Positions 1-6,020 of a DNA stretch of 7,420 bases are shown piece by piece. Under the pieces are notes generated by a model. That model saw only the letters and a list, made by a program, of their open reading frames with translations. It was not told the DNA's origin and made no database searches. The stretch is from Flavobacteriales bacterium CG_4_9_14_3_um_filter_32_8 (GTDB lineage Bacteria; Bacteroidota; Bacteroidia; Flavobacteriales_E; Vicingaceae), in NCBI GenBank assembly GCA_002790175.1, contig PFUQ01000161.1:1-7420 (forward strand), written 5' to 3'. Both the position numbers and the translations under genes were made by a program. Each line of letters begins with the position of its first letter. Positions within the stretch are counted from its first letter, which is position 1.

Positions 1-53
1 ACCAATAGTTGTATTATTCATGTGTTTAATAGTTAAACCCTTTTTAAGAATGT

Positions 54-1181
54 TTATTGATTGTAAATTTCACAATCTGGATTAAATGCAAACCATGCGA
101 AAGCAAAATGGTTACCATGTATTACGGGGGCTAAATGTTGGTTTTTAAATTTACCCTCTATACATTTTCCAGTAATGTTCCACTTGGATTTGGTTTGTTT
201 GTCTATAAAAAATTCACCCTCTTTAACAAATTCTAATTTTTTGTTTTTTATTATGGGTGAAAATACAGTTACAGAACCTATTTTTTTTGATTGAGCTATA
301 TCATTTTGATCTAATACCGAAACTGTTTTATCGGAATAAAATAAAACTATATTTTTATTTTCAAACACATCGTTGATAACCTGAGCATTCTGAATAATGG
401 TGAGTGGATAAATTTTTTGCTTGTTGTTTACATCAATATTAACAATTCGCTCCATTGCTGGTAAACGTTCATCAACCTTTCCTTTAAAAAGTCGAGGCTG
501 TGTATTGTCTAAATTATCGTAAGAAGTGTAAGGATTGTGTCCATATTTCATTTCATGACCAGTTTCGGTAGAAAGAACCTTTCCGTTTGGGTAATTTTCT
601 ATAAATTCTTCTAATGAAAGTAATTGAGAATTTATAATTGGGAGTTCTGTACCTTTTAATTCTCCAACAATTGCTTCGCCTGTAAATTGCTGCCACCAAC
701 TTTCGGTTTGTCGGTCCCACATTACCATATCGCTATTTCGTAACATACCCGAAACACCAAAATCTAATACAGTAGGTTTTCCATTAATAACGATGTTTCT
801 GTTAAAAACTATGGCAGCATTACATAATGGGCAGTAGGTAACGGTAAAATAATTGTTGCCAATTTGGTCGTTTACCACTTCGTGAAACATTAAAATGCTT
901 AGCGGATATGCTCGTGTTTCATTATCAATAACTACCGTTATTACAGGCTCGTGTAAAAATAAATTTTCAGTAGCTTTTTCTTTTTCCCAAAAAATCGGAG
1001 TGTCAATTGGAGGTATTCCGTCACGCAACATCAAAGCGGTAAACTCGCCTAATGGAACCGAATGAATAGAAGTGTCGGTTTTCCAATTGAGTATTAAATT
1101 ACGAGGATTATTCTGTGCTGTTGATAACAAAGAATACGACAAGATTACAATAAACAGTAAAAAACGAGAAGTGTATTTCAT
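54..1181 (-). CDS. Secreted DUF3179 domain-containing protein
   Basis: A 375-residue protein of the DUF3179 family, whose biochemical role is not established. Residues 1-22 form a signal peptide (MKYTSR, then a hydrophobic core ending in STA before QNN), so it is probably exported. The family signature is clear: YPLSILMFHEVVND at about 92-105, followed by the YCPLCNAA block with Cys117 and Cys120, and the DRQTESWWQQFTGEA block near 157-171. A second, weaker copy of the YPL...VND module occurs near 258-271 without the cysteines, as is usual for this family. The ATG at 1181 is preferred over an in-frame TTG directly before it, because ATG gives a normal signal peptide. The gene lies 64 bp after the DUF2721-like gene on the same strand with no visible terminator between them, so it may be the last gene of that operon. 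Family assignment is firm; function is unknown. Confidence 0.92.
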   Translation of the reverse strand: MKYTSRFLLFIVILSYSLLSTAQNNPRNLILNWKTDTSIHSVPLGEFTALMLRDGIPPIDTPIFWEKEKATENLFLHEPVITVVIDNETRAYPLSILMFHEVVNDQIGNNYFTVTYCPLCNAAIVFNRNIVINGKPTVLDFGVSGMLRNSDMVMWDRQTESWWQQFTGEAIVGELKGTELPIINSQLLSLEEFIENYPNGKVLSTETGHEMKYGHNPYTSYDNLDNTQPRLFKGKVDERLPAMERIVNIDVNNKQKIYPLTIIQNAQVINDVFENKNIVLFYSDKTVSVLDQNDIAQSKKIGSVTVFSPIIKNKKLEFVKEGEFFIDKQTKSKWNITGKCIEGKFKNQHLAPVIHGNHFAFAWFAFNPDCEIYNQ

Positions 1182-1245
1182 CAAAGGTATTATTTTTAGG
1201 TATTGGTTTAGGTTTAATTAAGCTACATAATAAATAAAAAAAATT

Positions 1246-1629
1246 TTACTCCTTAAACTTCTCGAACTGCTTTTGTCTAATAAAATAGGCATTCCAAGAA
1301 AATAGTGTACTAAAATAAATGGCTACAAAAAAAATAATAATGGATATAAAAATAAGTAATTTGTCGTAATGCTCTGAAATCAAATCTATTCCAACCAATA
1401 AAGCATTTAAAATTAAAATCGACAAACTGATGTACATTAAAAGTATGGAAATGCTTAACCGTTTTAACTGCTTAATTTTATTGGGTAAAATTTCTTTATA
1501 CACTTCTACATTTGCAGTTAATCGAGAGTTAATTTCGTCCGTTAGTCCCAATGCCATTCGGTTAGAACTGGTTAAGATAACTGCAATGCTTGGAATTAGA
1601 GAAAGATTAATTTGCCATGTTTCCATCAT
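1246..1629 (-). CDS. Small three-helix membrane protein, DUF2721-like
   Basis: A 127-residue integral membrane protein. A hydrophobic segment at about 7-22 carries a PSIAVILTSSNRM pattern, followed by a polar stretch with charged residues (24-57). Two strong membrane helices follow at about 59-81 and 90-111, and the tail is basic (IRQKQFEKFKE). This layout, with an N-terminal helix leading into an N/R-rich linker and then two helices, matches DUF2721 proteins, which have no known function. The family call rests on pattern only and is moderate. The start codon immediately follows the TAA of the upstream thioredoxin gene, with no intervening base, which indicates an operon and probable translational coupling. 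A second ATG follows directly, so the start could be one codon later. The partnership with a thioredoxin-like protein suggests, but does not prove, a redox or stress role at the inner membrane. Confidence 0.8.
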   Translation of the reverse strand: MMETWQINLSLIPSIAVILTSSNRMALGLTDEINSRLTANVEVYKEILPNKIKQLKRLSISILLMYISLSILILNALLVGIDLISEHYDKLLIFISIIIFFVAIYFSTLFSWNAYFIRQKQFEKFKE

Positions 1630-2262
1630 TTAGTTTTTAGAAAAAGTAAATTTTTCAGATGGGGTTGTTTGTGTGCTTTTTTTAAGCATTATCAACAATT
1701 CTGATTGTATGGCTTTTGTTTTATCTTTTGCATACCACGTATGGAGTTCTTTTTCAAAATCGTCCCAAGTTTTACCGTTTGGGTTATTTTTCCAATTCCA
1801 AAAAATTTCTTGTGCTGCTGCTGGTCGTGGACCCCAAGTGAATAATTCATTTTTTCTATCATCAAAAGCAATAAGTTTTGGAATAGATTTGCTTCCATTG
1901 GTATGGTATTTTTCTAACCATGCTGGGTTTTCGTCTCTAATAATTATCCTTAAATCAATTAATTCGTTCGAAAATTCAGCAATTTTACCAATTGCAGGAA
2001 GTATTTGAGCACAATCACCACACCATACTTCGGCAATTACATACCAAATTTGTTTGTTTTGGATAGAAACCAACTTATCTAAAACATTGTTATTTATTTC
2101 AATAGTCTTATCTATTCGTTGCATCCTCTTTAAGTTCAACTTAGTAAATTCAATTAATGCATCCGATTGATTTTTACCTGAAGTTTCTCCTTTTGATGCC
2201 AAATTTGAAATCCAATTGCTATATTGTTTATAATTGAATATAGCTCCATTAATTTTTATCAT
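1630..2262 (-). CDS. Cytoplasmic thioredoxin family protein (Thioredoxin_9 type)
   Basis: A 210-residue thioredoxin-fold protein with no signal peptide or membrane segment. The redox motif is WCGDC at residues 80-84 (Cys81, Cys84), after the expected beta-strand IWYVIAEV. The cis-proline loop is present as KSIPKLI (Pro128). An N-terminal helical extension with an RMQRIDKT segment (46-53), and the WGPRP stretch near 143-147, fit the Thioredoxin_9 family, whose members are about 180-210 residues long. WCGDC differs from the WCGPC of classical thioredoxin, and the Asp between the cysteines should change the redox potential. The physiological substrate is unknown. It is the first gene of a probable operon with the DUF2721-like gene and perhaps the DUF3179 gene. 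An ECF-like promoter motif at 2331-2361 lies about 70 bp upstream of the ATG. There is no Shine-Dalgarno sequence; an A-rich leader precedes the start. Confidence 0.9.
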   Translation of the reverse strand: MIKINGAIFNYKQYSNWISNLASKGETSGKNQSDALIEFTKLNLKRMQRIDKTIEINNNVLDKLVSIQNKQIWYVIAEVWCGDCAQILPAIGKIAEFSNELIDLRIIIRDENPAWLEKYHTNGSKSIPKLIAFDDRKNELFTWGPRPAAAQEIFWNWKNNPNGKTWDDFEKELHTWYAKDKTKAIQSELLIMLKKSTQTTPSEKFTFSKN

Positions 2263-2330
2263 AGCGTTTTTTATTTACAATTAACTGATACTTTATAAAT
2301 TTTACCTGTAGTGCATTTGGTTTATATAAG

Positions 2331-2361
2331 CAGTCGTGGTAACTTTAAATACCTGACAAAA
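2331..2361 (-). promoter_or_regulatory. Putative ECF-sigma-type promoter of the Thioredoxin_9 operon
   Basis: Read on the minus strand, TTTTGTCAGG (2361-2352) is followed after 16 bp by GACTG (2335-2331). The same pair with the same spacing occurs before the secreted thioredoxin gene, and a close variant before the yceI gene. The predicted transcript start near 2324 would give a 5' leader of about 60 nt. The -35/-10 roles are inferred from layout; the match between copies is seen directly. Confidence 0.6.
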
Positions 2362-2381
2362 TTTTATTTAAACAGTTGTTT

Positions 2382-2416
2382 AAAAAAAAGTTGCCCAAGG
2401 AAAATCCTCGGGCAAC
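2382..2416 (-). terminator. Intrinsic terminator of the secreted thioredoxin gene
   Basis: On the minus strand GTTGCCCGAGG pairs with CCTTGGGCAAC, an 11-bp stem with one G-U wobble, around an ATTTT loop. A run of eight T follows directly. It lies about 50 bp after the stop of the gene ending at 2465, and just before the promoter motif at 2331-2361, so it separates the two transcription units. There is no T-run on the plus strand, so it should act in one direction only. Confidence 0.92.
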
Positions 2417-2464
2417 CCCTAACCCACCTTAAATTATTAAAATTTAATTCCTAAAAAAATTTTA

Positions 2465-2884
2465 TTATGCTTTTTCAATAACATTTTTAAAAGCTGCATT
2501 TATTTCTTCGGTTGTTTTAGTAACGCTAATTTGAGAAAGCACTTTTTTTGTTTTAGCATCAATAAAATAAATCATTCCTGTGCCAACATTAGTTTGAGCA
2601 ACAGTTGTAATTCCAGCTTTATCACAACTTGCTTTTGATACTTTTTTTGTTTCCTCGTTGGATAAGTCGTTGACCACAATTGTAACTTTTGGGTTTTTCA
2701 TGTAGCTTGACAACACTTCTTTTTCTACCCTAGCTCCATTTCCTTGACAAGCAGGACACCAACTAGCTGTGTTAACCATTACAATTACTTTTGCTTCTTT
2801 TTCTTTAACAATTACTTTTTTAGCGTTTGCTGTTGATGTTACCACAATTAATAACATTAACACTGATGAGATTACATTTTTCAT
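2465..2884 (-). CDS. Secreted thioredoxin-fold protein with WCPAC motif
   Basis: A 139-residue protein with a clean signal peptide (residues 1-21, MKN, hydrophobic core, then ANA before KK). There is no lipobox cysteine, so it is predicted to be a soluble periplasmic protein. A beta-strand (VIVMVNTAS) leads into WCPACQ at 42-47, with redox cysteines 43 and 46. Later strands are VTIVVND (67-73) and MIYFIDAK (104-111). A third cysteine, Cys87, lies in KASCDKAGI. The position that normally holds the cis-proline of thioredoxin folds, just before the MIYFID strand, appears to be Gly103 (GTGMIYF instead of the usual GTPTxxF). It could act in periplasmic thiol oxidation, reduction or metal handling; the direction of the reaction cannot be told from sequence. 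It forms a single-gene unit, with an ECF-like promoter at 2940-2970 and its own terminator at 2382-2416. Confidence 0.88.
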   Translation of the reverse strand: MKNVISSVLMLLIVVTSTANAKKVIVKEKEAKVIVMVNTASWCPACQGNGARVEKEVLSSYMKNPKVTIVVNDLSNEETKKVSKASCDKAGITTVAQTNVGTGMIYFIDAKTKKVLSQISVTKTTEEINAAFKNVIEKA

Positions 2885-2939
2885 GAAATAAAAATTTAAA
2901 AGTTTATGTTAGATGGATTCATTCCACATAACATCTAAA

Positions 2940-2970
2940 CAGTCAGTGTAATCTTTAGTTCCTGACAAAA
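2940..2970 (-). promoter_or_regulatory. Putative ECF-sigma-type promoter of the secreted thioredoxin gene
   Basis: On the minus strand TTTTGTCAGG (2970-2961) is followed after 16 bp by GACTG (2944-2940). Both boxes and the spacing are identical to the copy before the Thioredoxin_9 operon; the spacers are similar but not identical (both contain TAAAG). The predicted start near 2933 gives a leader of about 50 nt. The sigma factor itself is not in the window. Confidence 0.62.
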
Positions 2971-3124
2971 CCATTATAATTAACTTTTAAACTCTAATTC
3001 TATATTAGAAAAATACTGAATCGATAACGTAAATGTAATCCTTGTTTTAACAAACATTGAAACATTTTCTAAATCGGAATTCAAATGATTCCATGAGGGT
3101 TAAATATTTGTTAATGAAGAGTAC

Positions 3125-3154
3125 TTTGTCAGTATTCTAAATAAATGGTGTCTA
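3125..3154 (+). promoter_or_regulatory. Putative ECF-sigma-type promoter of yceI-ndh
   Basis: TTTGTCAG (3125-3132) is followed after 17 bp by GTCTA (3150-3154). The spacing equals that of the two minus-strand copies when aligned on TTTGTCAG; the -10-like box is GTCTA instead of GACTG. A transcript starting near 3161 would reach the ATG at 3185 after about 24 nt. This is the only copy on the plus strand, and it points at the divergent gene. Confidence 0.55.
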
Positions 3155-3184
3155 TATCAAAAAAATAAAACTAAAGTAAAAATC

Positions 3185-3850
3185 ATGAACACGAAGTCTC
3201 CCGAAAACCACTTTAAAACAACCGAGCGAAGCGAGCTCATGAGTACATTAATTAAAAATAAAAAAGAACGAATAATAAATAAAGTGAGTAAAACAATTAA
3301 ATTACTAACGATGTTTCTAAGCCTTATTTTAAGTACACCTTTTGTAAAAGCTCAAACATTTAATGTTGAAGTTGCGAAGAGTAAATTGGAATGGAAAAGC
3401 ACTAAAGTAACAGGAGAACATAGTGGAAAAGTTCAAATTAGTAAAGGAAATGTAGTTATTACCAACGGAAAAATAACAGGTGGCGAATTTATTATCAACA
3501 TGAAAAATATTACTATTACCGATACTGATGATAAAGACAAACAAAAGGATATTGTAGCTGATATTAGTGGCAAAACTTTTTTTAATGTGGCAGCATTTCC
3601 AACTGCAAAGTTTGTTATTAAAGGATATGCCGATGGATTTCTTTTTGGAGATTTAACCATAAAAGGAAATACCGTACTCATAAAATTTAAAACTCAATTT
3701 AAAATAGTGGGGAACTTATTTGTCGCCAAAACAGCATCATTTACTATTGATAGAAGAAAATGGAAATTAAAATTAAGTAATTGGCTTAAAGAAAGTGCAG
3801 TGGATAATGAGTTGAAATTTAGTGTTTATATAGAAGCAAATATTAAATAA
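3185..3850 (+). CDS. Secreted YceI family protein
   Basis: A YceI-family protein, a lipocalin-like beta-barrel; family members bind polyisoprenoid-type lipids, and many are periplasmic stress proteins. The domain runs from about residue 57 to the end. Recognisable family blocks are KSKLEW...KVTGEHSGKV, ITGGEFIINMKNITITD, GKTFFNVAAFPTAKFVI and the C-terminal DNELKFSVYIEANIK. A signal peptide core lies at 38-56 (ending FVKA before QTF). With the first ATG its n-region would be unusually long (about 37 residues). Other in-frame starts are ATG 3239, GTG 3284 (which gives the most typical signal peptide) and ATG 3311. The mature protein is the same in all cases, and the longest form is given here because the ATG sits 24 nt after the predicted transcript start. 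The ndh gene follows after 22 bp, suggesting cotranscription. Confidence 0.9.
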   Translation: MNTKSPENHFKTTERSELMSTLIKNKKERIINKVSKTIKLLTMFLSLILSTPFVKAQTFNVEVAKSKLEWKSTKVTGEHSGKVQISKGNVVITNGKITGGEFIINMKNITITDTDDKDKQKDIVADISGKTFFNVAAFPTAKFVIKGYADGFLFGDLTIKGNTVLIKFKTQFKIVGNLFVAKTASFTIDRRKWKLKLSNWLKESAVDNELKFSVYIEANIK

Positions 3851-3872
3851 CCAATAACTCACTTCAACCAAA

Positions 3873-5180
3873 ATGAATCAACAAAACAAACACTTTTGTA
3901 TTCCACAAAACAATTTGCCAATAATTGTAGTTATTGGTGCAGGCTTTGCGGGCATAAATTTTATAAAAAAACTCGATAACCAACCTGTACAACTAGTTTT
4001 ATTAGACCAAAATAATTTTCATCAATTTCAACCTTTGTTGTATCAGGTTGCTATAAGTGGTTTAGAGCCAGATGCAGTAGTTTCCCCAGTTCGAAAACTA
4101 TTTAAAACCTGCATTAATTTAATTTATCGAATGGCAAAAGTTGAAAAAATTGATACAAAAAATAATTGTGTTTATACCGATGTTGGTTTCATTAAATATG
4201 ATTTTTTGGTTATAGCAACAGGAAGTTCAACCAATTTTTTTGAGTCAAAAAATATTGAAAAATATAGCATTGGATTAAAAAATATACACGATGCCATAAA
4301 CATTAGAAGTTGGATGCTTCAAAATCTCGAAAAAGCCGTTGATTCTTGCAATATTACCAATAAAGAAGCATTAACTCGGTTTGTTATCGTAGGTGGAGGT
4401 CCTGCGGGAGTAGAAATGGCTGGTGCTTTAGCCGAATTTAAAAAATATTTACTGAATAACGATTATCCAGAGATTGACCCAACAGCAATGAAAGTTTCTT
4501 TAATTCAATCGGGCAACCGTATTTTGCCTGCCATGTCTGAAAAAGCCTCGAACCACGCTTTAAAAGTTTTAAAAGAGCTAGAGGTGGAGGTACTTTTAAA
4601 TTCCAAAGTAAAAGATTACAATGGGGAAGAAATAACCATTGTTACCGAAAATGGAGAAATAACCATCGCATCGGAAACCCTCATTTGGGCTGGTGGAGTA
4701 AAAGGCAATACGCTTAATGGGATAGATGAAAGTACAATTGTTGCTGGAAACAGAATTAGCGTAAACGAATACAATCAAGTAAAAGGGCTAGAAAATGTAT
4801 TTGCCATAGGCGACATCGCAGCAATGATAACCAACAGTAACCCAAAAGGACACCCTATGGTTGCTCAGGTTGCAATACAACAAGGACAAACACTTGCTAA
4901 AAATATTTTATCGAAAATTAATCATGGCATTTTTAGAAAACCCTTTAACTACAACGACAAAGGCTCTATGGCTACTATAGGAAAAAAAGATGCTGTTGCC
5001 GATTTAAAAATAACCTTTCTAAATGGCAGAATTGGTTGGGTATTGTGGTCATTTATTCATTTAATTTCTATAACAGGATTTAAAAATAAGTTTAAAGTTG
5101 GTTTTAATTGGATGTTAAAATATTTCTCGTACGACAAAGCAAATCAATTGATTATTAGAAAATATAAACGAAATGAGTGA
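3873..5180 (+). CDS. ndh: Type II NADH dehydrogenase (NDH-2)
   Basis: A 435-residue flavoprotein predicted to oxidise NADH and reduce membrane quinone without pumping protons. The N-terminal FAD-binding Rossmann motif is IGAGFAG (residues 21-27). The NADH-binding motif is VGGGPAGVEMAGAL (173-186), and the second FAD motif is FAIGDIAA (310-317). The blocks HQFQPLLYQVA, IATGS, HPMVAQVAIQQG and KGSMATIGKKDAVAD are typical of NDH-2. The C-terminal part (GRIGWVLWSFIHL..., then FNWMLKYFSYD) matches the amphipathic membrane-anchoring end of the family. Length is normal. It follows yceI by 22 bp and is probably transcribed from the ECF-like promoter at 3125-3154. If so, this NADH dehydrogenase may be a stress-induced enzyme rather than the only housekeeping one. 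Sulfide:quinone oxidoreductase is a related alternative, but the conserved cysteines of that family are not visible. Confidence 0.94.
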   Translation: MNQQNKHFCIPQNNLPIIVVIGAGFAGINFIKKLDNQPVQLVLLDQNNFHQFQPLLYQVAISGLEPDAVVSPVRKLFKTCINLIYRMAKVEKIDTKNNCVYTDVGFIKYDFLVIATGSSTNFFESKNIEKYSIGLKNIHDAINIRSWMLQNLEKAVDSCNITNKEALTRFVIVGGGPAGVEMAGALAEFKKYLLNNDYPEIDPTAMKVSLIQSGNRILPAMSEKASNHALKVLKELEVEVLLNSKVKDYNGEEITIVTENGEITIASETLIWAGGVKGNTLNGIDESTIVAGNRISVNEYNQVKGLENVFAIGDIAAMITNSNPKGHPMVAQVAIQQGQTLAKNILSKINHGIFRKPFNYNDKGSMATIGKKDAVADLKITFLNGRIGWVLWSFIHLISITGFKNKFKVGFNWMLKYFSYDKANQLIIRKYKRNE

Positions 5181-5251
5181 TTACGTTAGAAGATGAAATC
5201 TCAACTTTCAAACCTCTCCGTAAGAAACGGAAACTATTAATTTTTTAACTA

Positions 5252-6010
5252 ATGGAAAACAAAAAAATAGCATTTACAAACTCAAAAGGACACACGCTTT
5301 CTGCCCAAATAGAATTTCCAGAAAATGAAACACCAAAAGGTTACGCACTTTTTGCACATTGTTTTACCTGTAATAAAAACTTAACCGCTGTTCGAAACAT
5401 TGGTAAAGCATTAACCAATAATGGAATAGCTGTGCTTCGGTTCGATTTTACTGGACTTGGCGAAAGTGAAGGAGTCTTTGAAAATACCAATTTTTCTTCA
5501 AATGTTGAAGATTTGGTGTCAGCAGCTCAATTTTTAGAACAACACTACTTATCCCCCGACATTTTAATTGGTCATTCCTTGGGTGGAGCAGCAGTAATTT
5601 TTGCCTCACAATACATTCCAAGTATTAAAGCAGTTGCTACTATTGGAGCACCTTCTAATCCAAAACACGTTTCTCATCTATTTAAGGATGGCTTAGACGA
5701 AATTCGTGAAAATGGTGTCGCTACTTTGGTAATTGGTGGTCGTGAATTTAATATTCAACAACAATTTTTAGACGATATCAACGAAAAAAATATGGATAAA
5801 ACCATTAAAGAAATGAATAAAGCACTTTTGGTTATGCACTCGCCACAAGATACTACTGTAGGAATTGACAATGCTGCACAAATTTATCAAGCGGCATGGC
5901 ATCCCAAAAGTTTTATTTCGTTAGATGGTGCCGATCATTTGTTATCTAAAAAAGAAGATTCTATTTACGTTGGACAAATGATTGCCAATTGGGCAACTCG
6001 TTACATCTAA
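5252..6010 (+). CDS. Alpha/beta hydrolase (stand-alone form of the hydrolase/OsmC family)
   Basis: A 252-residue soluble alpha/beta hydrolase. The nucleophile elbow is GHSLGG with Ser109. The acid is probably Asp200 in HSPQDTTVG, and the histidine His229 in GADHLL, giving a complete Ser-Asp-His triad. The segments ALFAHCFTCNKNL, VLRFDFTGLGESEG and HPKSFISLDGADHLLSKKED closely match the N-terminal half of proteins annotated as bifunctional alpha/beta hydrolase/OsmC. The usual C-terminal OsmC peroxidase domain is absent: the protein ends at NWATRYI, where the hydrolase domain normally ends, and the next gene starts 10 bp later. The substrate is unknown; an ester or thioester hydrolase role is only inferred from the fold. 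It starts 71 bp after ndh, so it may belong to the same transcription unit, and it is almost certainly cotranscribed with the patatin gene. Confidence 0.93.
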   Translation: MENKKIAFTNSKGHTLSAQIEFPENETPKGYALFAHCFTCNKNLTAVRNIGKALTNNGIAVLRFDFTGLGESEGVFENTNFSSNVEDLVSAAQFLEQHYLSPDILIGHSLGGAAVIFASQYIPSIKAVATIGAPSNPKHVSHLFKDGLDEIRENGVATLVIGGREFNIQQQFLDDINEKNMDKTIKEMNKALLVMHSPQDTTVGIDNAAQIYQAAWHPKSFISLDGADHLLSKKEDSIYVGQMIANWATRYI

Positions 6011-6020
6011 AATTAAAATT

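Larger units (their letters stand above)
2885..3184. other. Divergent intergenic region with two facing ECF-like promoters
   Basis: This 300-bp gap between the divergent secreted thioredoxin and yceI genes holds no credible ORF. It contains the two outward-facing promoter motifs described separately. It also has an inverted repeat, TTAGATG (2909-2915) with CATCTAA (2932-2938), in the leader of the thioredoxin gene, and a short GGAAT/ATTCC inverted pair at 3076-3092 upstream of the yceI promoter. Nothing else stands out in the AT-rich middle part. Confidence 0.6.

Noticed and set aside
1182..1189. TACCTTTG directly before the DUF3179 ATG resembles the Bacteroidota -7 element TAnnTTTG
   Set aside because: It would make the transcript essentially leaderless and no TTG-type -33 box is at the right distance, so it is probably chance.
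1430..1633. Plus-strand ORF of 67 codons
   Set aside because: Lies entirely opposite the DUF2721-like gene, has no family features and no plausible start context; a shadow frame.
1673..2008. Plus-strand ORF of 111 codons
   Set aside because: Antisense to the Thioredoxin_9 gene, whose WCGDC and cis-Pro motifs show it to be the real frame.
3076..3092. Inverted repeat GGAAT-N7-ATTCC upstream of the yceI promoter
   Set aside because: Five-base arms are expected by chance in AT-rich DNA, and no second copy was seen near the co-regulated genes.
5217..5231. Possible terminator between ndh and the hydrolase gene (TCCGT-AAGAA-ACGGA followed later by TTTTTT)
   Set aside because: The stem is only 5 bp and the T-run starts about 10 bp after it, so it is too weak to call; the two genes may be cotranscribed.
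5982..6020. Upstream TTG start for the patatin gene
   Set aside because: It overlaps the hydrolase gene and adds a non-conserved N-terminus; the ATG at 6021 places the glycine-rich motif where the family expects it.
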